NCBI GenBank assembly: GCA_911728455.2
Contig: OU452230.1
Location: 7,238,512 to 7,302,511, forward strand
From: Marthasterias glacialis
Lineage: Eukaryota > Echinodermata > Asteroidea > Forcipulatida > Asteriidae
DNA: 64,000 bases
Direction: 5' to 3'
The position numbers and the translations under genes are program-made. This document shows positions 41,727-53,265 of the stretch, piece after piece. The notes below the pieces were generated by a model, which was given only the letters and a program-made list of their open reading frames with translations, searched no databases and was not told the DNA's origin. Each line of letters begins with the position of its first letter. Within the stretch, counting starts at the first letter, position 1.

Positions 41727-41850
41727 GGAGCGGGATTTGAACCTGTGACCACCGACTCAACGCACCGATGCTCTACCAACTGAGCTATCCAGCCCTAATG
41801 TTGGTGGTCTCCCTATTTTGTCAATATCTTTGTTCAGGGGGATGCCAGTC
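41727..41850 (-). mobile_element. tRNA-headed SINE, family S1, copy 3
   Basis: Minus strand: AAAGATATTGACAAAATAGG, GGGCTGGATAGCTCAGTTGG (A box), ACAGGTTCAAATCCCGC (B box), CAATTTTTCTTTGTTCACCC. Best-preserved head; the middle does not fold as a normal anticodon arm, so not a tRNA gene. Confidence 0.7.
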
Positions 41851-42115
41851 AGAAGCCATTCAACCGGTTATGATTATGATTGTCACGGACGATTACTTAA
41901 AGCATGATTGCCTAAGTTACTTCTGAGTTGTCAGTTCTAGGATGGAATTCTTCCTAAATACAATTGGCTTTTTTGTTTTGTATATTGTATACATGTTTTT
42001 GTTTTTCTTTCCCATGGAAGTCATTCTGTTCCGCGCATAGTGACCTCGTATCTAATGCGCTTTATGAATGCGCTTTATAAATGCTTGTTATTATTATTTC
42101 TATGTTCTCAAAGTT

Positions 42116-42256
42116 CGAGCGGGACAATTGAATTTCAGAAAGAAAACACAAACGTGGCATCGGGCTTTCAGCTTGTAACTGTCTCTGGACAATTGAATTT
42201 CAGAAAGAAAACACAAATGTGGCATCGGGCTTTCAGCTTGTAACTGTCTCTGGACC
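42116..42256 (+). repeat. 66-bp tandem duplication
   Basis: GGACAATTGAATTTCAGAAA ... CTTGTAACTGTCTCT occurs twice with a single C/T difference. Confidence 0.88.
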
Positions 42257-43074
42257 GGAAACTATTTTTGTACAAAACACAAACAACCAAAACCGAAACC
42301 GATCCTCAGTCACACAAAGACTCAAATTCTTCTTTTTGTGAGGATGTTGTTTATCTAAAGACCACTGTGTGACACTATATAAACAACCAATAAAAGGCTT
42401 CAACAGCGTGTTTCCAACACTGCCTCCCTCCCTCCCACATAAAACCCCAGCTCAACATTGGTAAACTGACTGTACATGCTTCCATTCTTTGCAAAAAATC
42501 AAGATATTTGTAATTAAACCAACCTTTGAAATTGTCGGCTCATTTCGTTGTTTCATTTGGGAGAAAACGGTAAAAATGCATTCAGCATTTTTGTACGCAT
42601 TCCTAGAGTTTTTGTCTCACTGAGACGAAAACTAATTTTGAATCTTATTTCATTTATTACGTAAAAAGGATAATACTTCAGGCCGAAATATTTCAAGGAA
42701 AGTTTTCTACCATCTTTATCTTTATACCATGTAAGGTATATGTAAATCTGTGAACATGTATGTTTTTCTTCTTACCAATGTTGAGCTGGGGCTTTAATCA
42801 CAGGAGATGAGAAATGTCTTACTTTGATCTGACTTCATACCATTCATATGTCTGCCTGGTGGAATTAAAATGTTGTTTTTTTCCTTTAGATATAAAGCAA
42901 TCCTTCTCTCTGATAATAATAATATAATCATAGTTTATTTTTTAATATAGTGTTTTACATTAAAATCTCAAAACGCTGTACACAGTAAACAATAACCCTT
43001 TAAATTTAAAGATTACATAAGAATCCCAAGAAAGTTTCATTAAAATCACAAAGCCCTGTGCAACTTCTTTTAGT

Positions 43075-43230
43075 GCTGAGGATACTGTTTCTAAAAGCTC
43101 CTTGAAATCATAATCCGAGGGGGTTATCAACAAATTGGTAACAATGCTTAAATTTCAACAAACCTCAAATTTGGAACCTGGTTTTGGAGCCTCTTTTTGT
43201 TGGCAATAAATCAAGATCTTGTAATCAAGA
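43075..43230 (+). repeat. Dispersed repeat family R3, diverged copy
   Basis: Order of blocks (GCTGAGGATACTG, AAAGCTCCTTGAAATC, AATTTCAACAAACCTC, TTTTTGTTGGCAAT) follows the copies at 8560 and 23770. Confidence 0.4.
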
Positions 43231-43510
43231 TCAACGCGAGTCCAATCAACAGTAACAAAAAATGGGTCAAGGAATTCATTTTTGGTTAGACTTGAACGTG
43301 TTTTATTTAACAGAGGTATATAGTGTTGATTAGAAAATTCACCACGTCTATTTACATAGCTGATAATATTCACTGAATATTATTGTTTACAATGAGACAG
43401 AATGTAGGCCTACACTTCTTTAATCTAAGGCATTTACAACAAATACACATAATGGTGACTGTCTGTGCACTTTTGAGTCTACAAGTAGAGTTGATTAACT
43501 TCGTTGGTAG

Positions 43511-43600
43511 AAGACAACTGGGAAACACTTCCCAGCCCAGACTGATATTGAGGAGGTCTTGGAAATAAACCCATTACTGACAGAAGTACAGGATTCGTAA
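43511..43600 (+). CDS. CNTLN: Candidate terminal CNTLN exon 31
   Basis: After a branchpoint-like TTGATTAAC and acceptor TTCGTTGGTAG the phase-0 frame reads 29 codons to TAA. QTDIEEVLEINPLL resembles human SRSDLEEILDTEDQ near the centlein C-terminus. Exon 30 also ends in phase 0, so the join is legal (1173 residues). I could not find the exon for the roughly 45 human residues expected between them, nor the human C-terminal block after it. A weak donor GAA|GTACAG near the end allows continuation instead of the stop. Confidence 0.38.
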   Translation, partial: KTTGKHFPAQTDIEEVLEINPLLTEVQDS

Positions 43601-44828
43601 TTGTACAAAATTATTAGTTGCAAGTCATTGATTTTAACGTTTCTACCAGTACAGATCCGCTGGAGAAATATTTTCAATTTTGGGGCGGTCAAATTGACCG
43701 ATCAAAAATGTACCGATACTGTCAAATTCATGCAAATAAGCTTTGTATACCCCCTCAATCAGGGCTGCTTATTTCAATTTCCACAATCAAAATAAACCAG
43801 ATATAAAACGTGCACAAAATCCACTTCAAAACACAACCCGTTTTGTTGCTGTTGTGTTTTTCACTAAAACGATGGATTTTTTTTCGCCGGCTGGGTGTAT
43901 GGTGTGAAAACTAGTGGGTGTAAAGGAATCTACTCTTCCATCATGTCCATGAAGCGACGATGTACTTTCCCTTACAGGCCTAATCGTCTCAAAAGGTCCC
44001 GTGTGAGACATAAAATGGCCTACTAGTTATGAGTGTGGAGGCTTGGAATTTCATGGAGACCCTTTCTTCCATTTCCCTTCACTTGATGTCCCTTTCAAAA
44101 AAGAAATGAATTTTTGTTTTTGATAAAATCGTCTGATCCCACTATATTAAACAAAAGACCCTGTGCATAGGCTGCATTCGCTGAGGTCAACCATTGGAAA
44201 TAAGCACATGTGTACATGTCTTTCTTTGACCACAGTGAGGGCGCTATTTTTGAGCCTGTGACATCATACGCAAAGGTCTATTAGACCTTTCTATTGTTGA
44301 TAAACAAACTGCACTGGTTGGCATGGACGGCCAAATGTAGCAAAACATTCAAGTCTTGTTGACAGATGTTGTGACCTAATTCAACATTTTTGCAAACTTC
44401 CTATTTAAAGAAAAAACATCCCATTATTGGTGGGTTTGTTTCAAACAAATTCTTAACGTTTTGTGAATATTTGTGTAACAATTTTGCAAACTGTGATTGT
44501 CTGTTTTTGCTTTGCATTGATGGCTCCCCGTAGTTTCTCCAACCTTGGTTGGCAAAAAACTAAGGCTGCGACGTTGCAACAGAAAGGTCTATACTTTATC
44601 TGAGTTTAGTAAACTGGTACGCTGACCAGCTGTTGAAAGTAAACCTGACCATGATCTTTGTCAGTTTCCCAGGATGTACAGTGTCAAAGGTAGTTCTACA
44701 TTGTATTTCTCATTTCATGTGGAGGAACCAGAATGATTGTACTCTCAGCCTCGTTTTGGTTACATTTCGGTTTATAGGAGAAAAACAATCTAATTGCTGT
44801 GCACACTATGATGAAGGTCTGCCGGGAG

Positions 44829-45140
44829 GGCCAACAGCTTTTAAGTTCATAGAGCTGCTTAAGCAGACAATTTTTCTGCCAAGCAAAAATAAGCAGGAAA
44901 CCAGTAGGAGACATTACATGTGGTATGGTAATTTGGCTGGTAACATTAGTATGGTTAGCAGATTTGTCTTGTGCTTAGCTACTTTTTTGCTTGAGCAGAT
45001 CTATGAAATTGGGACCAGACCCAATTTCATACAACTGCTTAAATAGACGATTGTTTAACGATTTTCTGCCAAGCAAAAATGAGCAGGAAACCAGTCCCAG
45101 ACGGTACATTATGAAACAGTACTTTGGCTGGTAACCCCTT
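44829..45140. mobile_element. GGGCCC-TIR elements F and G (adjacent)
   Basis: F ends CTATGAAATTGGGACCAGAC at about 45020. G starts CAGACCCAATTTCATACAAC and is truncated near 45140. Both carry GCCAAGCAAAAAT-AGCAGG. Confidence 0.55.
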
Positions 45141-45149
45141 TTTTATGGC

Positions 45150-47450
45150 TGTAAACAATGATGGGCATACAGTGTAAATGTCTTTAAAGATTTTAGCTTT
45201 TACTCTCTTGTTTTTCAATGAATGGTCCAGTCCTTTTTTCTAAATTTAACTAAATCATTGAGAAACACATATCGCCAGCTCGGTCTGTCCACAGATGGTA
45301 CTCCTTGTAGATTTAAAATTTGTACATCGGGTATTATTACTATATTAGCAAATCTTCTACAATCATTGCAACATTTTCCTTTACACTAGTCATATTCTAT
45401 TTATATGGACTCATAAAACATCAGCAGTACTTTCTTTGTTCGGAAATAAAGAGGAATGTACACTTGTGGAAAAAAAAAAAAGATTATTGTTACTCTGTCC
45501 AAACTAATAATGAGTCATAAGACATGTAAGAAAGCAAACTCAGCCCAGTGCAATTGTTATCATTTAAAAAGTGAGAGAGAAAAAGGCTGTTCTGTGGCTT
45601 ACTGTGTGTATTTTTACACGGACTTGCTCGTCAGCTTTTGATCTTGTTCAGATTCTAAATTGTGTTAGCTCAAACTTTCTGCGTAAAACTGGTGTGTTTT
45701 ACTAAATGCATTGAGGGAAATACATTTCATTCAGTTGCTTGTCTATACTTGACTCGGTGTGTACACTCCCTCTAAATTACTCCAACAAATAATTTACATT
45801 TTACGTAAATATGTGTATTTATTTATAAAAAGCATATACTTGTATACTCGATAAGGATAACTTATTATCAATCTTTCTGTACTCAAGCTGTAGTTATAAG
45901 GGAATCGTGTTTAAAAATTTGTGCTTCGTGTTATTTTGTTTCAATCACCAGAGTTATACAGTTTTAAACTTGACATTGATTAAACCACAAATTGACAGAT
46001 GTTAAGGCTACATTGTGACAGACGTGTTGAACTAACAATGACTGCAAAGTGAAGGATCAGATGGTTACAGAATGAGGTTCAATTTTAATAAAGTAGGCCT
46101 GAAATATATTATTTTTTAAAAACTGTTTTTATTTATAAATGAAAAGTAATAACATAACTTCATAACCTTTGACAGGTTTGTTCAAATCAATACTCAAGAA
46201 CTCTGAATGAATACAATTTTTTTAACAATGTAATAAAAAAAACATAACCTTTCACAGGTTTGTTCAAATCAACTTTCATATTCAAAACCCCTTTTTCATT
46301 ATTCGGAATTACTAATTAATTTCTCGGCCAAAATTATGTAACTCTGATGACTGTCATAAAAAAAAATAATAATAATAATAAATCTGAAGGGAAATTTATT
46401 TATGGTAAATTAAGCTGGAGCACATAATATATATATTTAGTTCTTTTATACAAGATTTATTTACAGTTATTTTTTGTACAAAGTTTCAACCCTTGTCAGT
46501 CATGTGGCGACTGACCGCCATCCTCATTAATACAGGTACACTTCTTATTAGTATCCTATAATCGGAAATAAAGTTGAAACCTCACCTTATCGCCCGAAGA
46601 CCCCAAACTTCAGAATGTTTTCTTACTGAACAAATTTTGACAGATGAAATTGTTACAGAACGAACAACATTAAATACTTTCTCGAATGCAATGCACAAAG
46701 TACTTCTAACATTCAAACTGTTGGTGCTGGTAAAATGTGAATTAATGTCGGGTTCCAACAATATCTAACTTTATATGTTTTAATTAACTTTTACTATTTG
46801 TTGATGGGTTTTTTGTTTGGTGTCTCAAATGCAAGTTTAAACTTTCCCAACTTAATAAAGAAAAAAACGCTATCTCATATTTAAATCAATTTTTTCCATC
46901 GATTTGGCAAAAATTTGTTGATGCGTCTTTAAGTAAAGTTTGTAAAAAGTATGAATTAGCTTGGAAAATAGATCTGCTTAAAAAGGATTCATCTTTGTGA
47001 AAATTATTAGACATATAAAACACATGACTTGCTTGTTATAAGTTTTGTTAAATAAGTTTTTGAGAATCAAATTTTCTTTTTTGAAGCCAAAACCTCAAAA
47101 AAATATCTAGTTTATGAAAGTAAATGGAAGAAAAGGGTGACTGCGTAAAACCCGAGAAATGGTTCAAGTTCAAGAACCTCGTGTTCATTTCTGATGACGC
47201 AGTGATCTCCAAAAGGGCGTCAGACGCTCATTTAAATATATACATAAAACATCAGGGGACACTATGCGATATCTGTACCTGTAAATGTCTGGGATATTGA
47301 TCCTACAAAAAAAACCTTGGCTTGATTCATGTTCCTATGCAGTAATTCCCACCCATTGATAAGGCTCCAGTGTAGAAAGCAACACAAAAAAATAATAACA
47401 ATAACAAATCTCAAAAGCACTTTGTACATGTTTTGATTTAAAGTCGGATG
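45150..47450. other. Intergenic region between CNTLN and the C1q-like gene
   Basis: AT-rich, with short A-runs, an (AAT)n run near 46367 and no recognised gene. AATAAA signals on the plus strand (for example near 46566) are not tied to any exon. Confidence 0.45.
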
Positions 47451-47460
47451 TTTATTTATT
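47451..47460 (-). promoter_or_regulatory. Poly(A) signal of the C1q-like gene
   Basis: Minus-strand AATAAATAAA lies about 16-25 bases after the TAG stop, giving a very short 3' UTR if used. Confidence 0.5.
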
Positions 47461-47475
47461 ATTTTTTTTCAAAAG

Positions 47476-48459
47476 CTAAATATTATACAGCATATACCCT
47501 GAAAACCAAAAGTCCTCGTTCTCAAAATACGACTTTGAGATCTCAATTCGTAACCACACCTGATCTCCAATCTTCAAGTCCTTAATTGCCATCACAAACC
47601 CTGACCCTGTCATAAGAGGATAATCGTTATGCATTAACTGAAACCGCCCACCGATGTAGTCAGTGGTTATCTGCAATATGTACGTACCTGAAACCCCAAT
47701 CGTGTAGTGTCTAGCTGCTCTGTTAAAATACCCGCCAATGTTTGTCACAATATCAGATTCGATACGGAAAGTCCCCGCACTGTGGGATACAATATTTCGT
47801 ACCATGAACTCTGATTTGGGCCGCCCTGGACCGGGTGTGCCTGGGTTCCCAATGAAACCTTTGGGACCACGATCACCGGTCCCCCCTCGGGGGCCTATAC
47901 CTGGGGGTCCCACCACACCTCTTGGACCAATAGGGCCTGGCTCTCCCCTCTTTCCCTGAAGACCTTTTTTACCCTTACGTCTCGTCCCGTTTTCACCCTT
48001 CGATCCCTGAAGACCAAAAATCCCCTTGGGCCCTTGGAGACCTTTTGTCCCAGTTTCACCGATGTGGCCCACTACTCCCTTGATACCCTTGTCTCCTTTA
48101 CTTCCTTTGTCTCCGCGGTGTCCTTGCCGCCCGAGAGGTCCAATAGGCCCTTGCAGTCCAGGCTGACCCGTCATCCCCATCTCCCCAGGATCTCCCTTAT
48201 CACCAGCTGGCCCAATATCTCCCTTACTGCCTTTTTCTCCGTCTGCACTGTTTCCTCTCAGCCCTTGTCTTCCCGGCATCCCGGTTCGGCCCGGATATCC
48301 AGGGATACCATCGGCCCCAGGGATGCCTTCATCTCCGGGGCAGCAGATGTCAGATGAGTTATGTTCTCTGGACGCAGATTCTGTTTCCTTTGGCCGGCCA
48401 GCGATGAGTAGGAGCAAGAGCATTGAAATGATGAAGATGTTGTTATTTATGCTATCCAT
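47476..48459 (-). CDS. Secreted collagen-stalk protein with C1q-like head
   Basis: A 327-residue protein in one coding exon. Residues 1-30 contain a hydrophobic core (IIFI through LLLLLIA) fitting a signal peptide. Cys39-Cys40 directly before the helix could form inter-chain disulfides. Gly-X-Y repeats run from Gly42 to about Gly212 with three breaks (69-74, 158-163, 187-189). The C-terminal head (about 218-327) shows C1q-fold signatures: TNIGGYF (239-245), YTIGVSGTY (252-260), GDQVWLRIEI (298-307) and final FSGYMLYNI. At about 110 residues the head is shorter than the usual 130-140. Sequons occur at Asn34 and Asn157. C1q/TNF-related proteins assemble as trimers and bind extracellular ligands, often in innate immunity; the ligand here is unknown. 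It is convergent with CNTLN. Confidence 0.9.
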   Translation of the reverse strand: MDSINNNIFIISMLLLLLIAGRPKETESASREHNSSDICCPGDEGIPGADGIPGYPGRTGMPGRQGLRGNSADGEKGSKGDIGPAGDKGDPGEMGMTGQPGLQGPIGPLGRQGHRGDKGSKGDKGIKGVVGHIGETGTKGLQGPKGIFGLQGSKGENGTRRKGKKGLQGKRGEPGPIGPRGVVGPPGIGPRGGTGDRGPKGFIGNPGTPGPGRPKSEFMVRNIVSHSAGTFRIESDIVTNIGGYFNRAARHYTIGVSGTYILQITTDYIGGRFQLMHNDYPLMTGSGFVMAIKDLKIGDQVWLRIEISKSYFENEDFWFSGYMLYNI

Positions 48460-48536
48460 GGTTGGTCAGTGACCTGTATCAGCAAGTCTGAGCCCAATGT
48501 CACTGTAGAATTCAGCAGGAATAATCTGGAGTCCCT
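48460..48536 (-). other. 5' untranslated part and splice acceptor of the C1q-like gene
   Basis: On the minus strand the sequence reads CTTGTCTTTGTTACACAG followed by 75 untranslated bases to the ATG. This strong acceptor (AG at 48536-48535) implies at least one non-coding upstream exon above 48556, which I could not locate. Confidence 0.6.
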
Positions 48537-49088
48537 GTGTAACAAAGACAAGCAAACAAGGTGTTAAAGAATAAAAGGGAAGTCTTGTAATAAAATGCCT
48601 CGGTCACAGCAGATACTTGAATAAGGAAGGCTGCAATTCTCAGTCCTATAACCTGTGGCTGACTGTTGCATTTACCCTCAGAAAGGTCCAGTGTCATTGC
48701 TGTCATAGCACCAGAGCAGAAAAATTGTTTCCTGACAGAAATAATTTGAGGAATGTACACGTACATGTACATGTAGCAAAAATATATATTTTGTGAATCT
48801 AAAAGAATTATGTTTAGAAAAATGGAGAGAGACACTTTACATGTACATACTGTCTGAAGACTTTATCGGGTTGGTTTTCTAGGTAGCCGGTTTTCTGTAC
48901 TAGGTGTCTCATTTAGTTATATTCTAGTATTGAAACATACAGAAACTCTGTTGTAAAAATAAATCATTCGAAACAAAATTGTACATAGTTTTTGTTAGGG
49001 AAAATAAACCAGTCAACTTTCCATTTAAAAAAAAAAATTTCCTTCTAAAACCAGTGTTTACATAAAGTGAAGAGGTAGCCAAGAATAT

Positions 49089-49265
49089 AGTGCTTAAAAG
49101 TTTTCTGCAAAGCAAAAATAAGCAGGATACCAGTTAAGCCTAATACCAGTCACAGATTGTACATGTGACATGCTATTTTGGCTGGTAACCTTATTCTGGT
49201 AAGCATAATTTTGTTTGTGCTTAGCTATTTTTTGTGCTTAAGCAGCTCTATGAAATTGGGCCCAG
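49089..49265. mobile_element. GGGCCC-TIR element, copy H (5' truncated)
   Basis: GCAAAGCAAAAATAAGCAGG ... AGCAGCTCTATGAAATTGGG then CCCAG. Third subfamily. Confidence 0.6.
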
Positions 49266-49269
49266 TTTA

Positions 49270-50630
49270 TCCCGTCTGTGTGTGAGATCAATCTGCAGAA
49301 GGCATCACTGTAATGTCACCTTGCTAGGCATGCTAGGTAAAATGTTTGAAAGCTGTTGGCACCCCACCCAGCTGCACCTTCTGGAGACAGATTGCCTGAC
49401 CCATGATCATGATCTTTATGTTAAAGTGTCACAGGAGTCAGGGACAATGTAATAAATATAACCATAGACTCATTACAGCTCTCTCTGATGGGCAATCCAG
49501 CGGGCTTTAAAAGATAGAGAAGTACAGCAGTACATGATGGGTTTAACATGTCAAAAATGCTAACTGGTTTGTTAACTGTCTATGAATCAAGATAAGGTAC
49601 AGCAAAACTATTGTAAAACTGCTGCTACCATGCCATGGCTACTAGTATACACACTGTTTTCATTGCAAGATCGAGAAAAGTTGTTGACAAAAGTGGTGCT
49701 GCAATGCTTACAGTTTTTGAGTCAAGATAAGGTACATCATTGGTATTGTTTTTGAAACTTTTGATACTGCATGGCGCACTTTATTCCTTTTATTGAAACT
49801 GAAGTACTGTACTGGTCATACCATCAAAAATACTGCTACAAAATTTATACTCTCCTTGGATTGAGATGAGGTAAAGCAGCTGCTTCCGACTTTCCTATTC
49901 TACTTTAATTGAGATAATTATCAGCATTAATTTAGATAAAGGTCAGTGTTAGTAATGTCGCTGTGCTTCCCATGCTCTCTCCCCCCCCCCCCCCCCATCC
50001 TCTCGCTCCCCCTCTCTCTCTTATTAGTTCAATAGGGAAAAACTGAGGATACTTTGTCCCAACTTCAAACTGGCGCGTTGTTTACCTCTAAAAATGTCAA
50101 GACCTCAGACAAAACTTTGAAAAATTGTTTCACCACTAAATGGAAAGGTTTCCCGTGAAACTTTGCAGAAGTATCTGAAGCACCATGACTTGAGCTGCAG
50201 GGCGTGCAGGGGGAAGTAGATCAGGTTCACACGTTAATTCAATCATGCAACAGTTACAGCATCAATAAAAGTTGTGGTTTACACACAGCTAGAAAGGATC
50301 TGTGATTAAAGGGGTGGTGTTACACTGTCGCTTAGGGAAAAGAGAATTTAAATCCAATAGTCCAGATTTTTTTAGAAGAGTGTAATTCTTTTTGTTGCCC
50401 TAAAACATCCAAACATGGTGCTGTTTGGTATTTAAATTAATTCCATCCCAAACCCACTTAAGAATAGGAAGTACAAATTTGAAGAGGTAGCCTGATGGCA
50501 ACAGTTGTGATCTGTTTATTAAGTTGCCTTGATGATTTTCAAGTTGCCTTGTGCAACATTTGGTCAACTTGTTATTTATACACTCTTACCGGTTCTCAAG
50601 ACTTCTGTTACTGTTTTAGTTACTCTCTTT
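49270..50630. other. Intergenic region
   Basis: Holds a poly-C run at 49981-49996; otherwise no gene recognised. Confidence 0.45.
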
Positions 50631-50639
50631 AATTGGTTC

Positions 50640-50820
50640 AAGACGGAGGCCTGGAGGAGGCCATGGCGGAGGCCAAGGCATCTGTTGCCCTGGTCTTGGC
50701 CTCGGTGACCCATCAAAAGTTCCCCATAGGCTTTAAGATTTTTTCTATGGAAGTGCCCTTTGCAAAATGAAAACGACCTTGTTCTCTCAAACGTGAAATT
50801 CCAATCCTGTAAAGACAGAT
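50640..50820 (-). repeat. Dispersed repeat family R2, minus-strand copy
   Basis: Minus strand reads ACAAGGTCGTTTTCATTTTG, AAGGGCACTTCCATAG, AAAATCTTAAAGCCTATGGG, matching 9070-9215. It continues with a GGCC-rich stretch absent from the other copies. Confidence 0.5.
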
Positions 50821-51793
50821 TTTTGTTGATGCTTCCTGAAGCAAAGTTTAACAAACCCTTTAAGGTTTAGAACCTTGTCACTTTGACATGAAAATGATTT
50901 AATTTGTTATTTTTTATTGCGATATACGTGCCCGTGCAAACCAAAGGGTTTGATAACACACGTAGAAGTCAACCCTCATTCAGTGAGGATCGGAGTGGGA
51001 GATGCTCTGGAATTCATTTTGGCATATTTGTAAGTTTAATCACAGCGTTAACCACGAAGGACAATTGTACAAACGGAAGAACTTCATTAACAATCAGTTT
51101 ACATGTGTTCTTTTCGTTAAGGGGAAGGGGGGAAACAAAATGGGGAAAACAGTTTTACCAAAATACCTCTCAGAAGTCAGAGCACTATAAGTACTAATAT
51201 TGTCCATGTGTTGGGTTCGTTAACAGTAATTGGGGAAAACAACTAGTTTGACTCGTTAAGTTTGTACCTTGAGATTCTAAATCTGTTTCTGGTTTGGGTA
51301 AACAAAGTGATCTAGGAGCCTTGATGCACAGATGCGTGCAGATGGGCCTGAGAGACTTGGGTGCTGAAGTGCAGAAGCTGATGTTTAGATAGCTTAACCC
51401 TCTCACGAGGGCCATGTTAGGAAACAAATAAAACATTGGAGTGCAGATCAACCTGTGTCTTGCCAGTCATGATGGTGCTGTTTCTATACTATCATCAGCA
51501 GGAATGAGATTCCTCCAGATTTTTGTTCTTCTTTTTTAAATGTCATTTACATACATCCAGGCCATTGTAAAGCCTTAATAACACAGTACTTGTACTGTAT
51601 TTTGGCTACACCAAGGTGCTTGCCCCATCAACATTTAAGCCCAGGATGCTGCCATTGATACAGGTTATGGCATGGTTGGTAGCCACCAAAACCTCCACCG
51701 CTATTTCCTTGGATTTTCCATTTTCATCCACTCTCATCCCTGCATTAGGGATGCCCCATCTGTCACTATTTTCAGGAAACATCTTCTTACTCC

Positions 51794-53265
51794 TGACACT
51801 CTTGTAGTAGTATTTCTTTTTCTGTCATACATGATTTTGATATCTCTTGTAGAAGCACTTTAGAAATACATTTATGATTATTATTACTATTATTTATGTT
51901 TCCTTCGGCACCAGAGACAAAGTACCTTTTGATTTCATTAACTATTGAAGTTGTCTGAAGACAATATACTTTCTTCCCTGCCTTTCTCCCTTGTGGACCA
52001 GGGTTCAAATCCCAGACGGAGCCTTGCATTTAAATTGGGTTTTCAGTCCCTATCTGATTGTATGTGTTTTTCCTTATTCTGGGTTTCCTCCCACATCTAA
52101 AACTGACATTTCTTCAACATCTTCTCTACACAGGTATCTTTAGGCCTACGGGTCACAGTGCTAGTAAATTTTGAGGGTTCCTTGGTCTCATTACCAAAAA
52201 GATATAATAGTCATGCAGGGCTGTATATCATTGGGGAAAATTATTGATTATTTTCAATCTAAGCAATCACTGATTTATAAAGTTCATACCAGTACCAGTC
52301 TTCTTGAGAAATAGTTCATCATTGAAAGGTAACCTCGTTCTTCATTTGAGGGTCAACGGAACCAATAACTGGGAATTCCATTGGTGACACCCAGTCAACA
52401 ACACTTCTAGATTGGACTAGTTGTTGGTACACTATGGTTGTCCTTATTTGATCCTGACCCAGTCGAACCCAGTTCTACCAATGAGGACTCCAGGCTGAAC
52501 CAACACTTCTCACAAAAGAGACTCTTCAATCAGAAAATTGTTGTATACATGGTATGGCACATACACAGTTTGTAACATCATTAGAAAACTGCGCTACCAG
52601 CTTGTGCAATGGTCTCATGTTACTGCCTAGTGCCTTCAAAGCATAAGGATTGTTGATAGACTTACCTGACACTGGCTGAACAGTATCATTTGTAAAAAAA
52701 AAAAGAAACACACATGAATGTTTACTTTTACAGACTTAGATGCAGTTACTATGTCAACAGTTCAATCCATACATCCTGATGAAGTTGTAAGACCTAATTG
52801 AGATCGATCTCTGAAGAGGTGTCAGTGATTTTCTTTTGGAACACTGTACTGAATTAATTCCCAATGTCAAACCAATATATTACTTCTGCCCTTGCAGACC
52901 AGAAAACTTGTGGACTAATGATGGTACTGACTACAGTTCTGTGGCTTATTTTGTTATGTTTAGAGAGTTGCTTCCCACCAATGCTGAGAAACAACTCAAG
53001 ATTTGTTGGTTGGGGGGGGGGGGGAAGGTGCTGGCAAAGAAAAAGAAGGAAGAAAGACCCAGAAAACTTGACCTGAAACTGAGTAAAAAATCTACATTTA
53101 CATCAATCCAAATCTCTGATCAGCAAAATCTACTCATCCTTGTACTTTTTATATTTTTAGAACGAATATTCGTCCTAATTTTGGTAACATTTTGCAGCAA
53201 GCTGACTAACCATTTGAAACCATTCAAATGCATGGAACTGTGCGACTGTGTACTGTGAACATGGT
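51794..53265 (+). repeat. 1.5-kb segment, first copy (flank of satellite 1)
   Basis: Collinear with 57985-59455, differing by scattered substitutions and small indels. Begins with a LINE-like tail (GTAGAAGCACTTTAGAAATA and ATT repeats) and contains a tRNA-like B box AGGGTTCAAATCCCAG at about 52002. Two short open stretches are kept in both copies (plus 52900-53020, minus 52526-52711) but neither protein is recognised. Confidence 0.9.

Noticed and set aside
41727-41810. Functional tRNA gene
   Set aside because: A and B boxes are present but the anticodon arm does not form and two sister copies show the same leader and tail, so it is a SINE.
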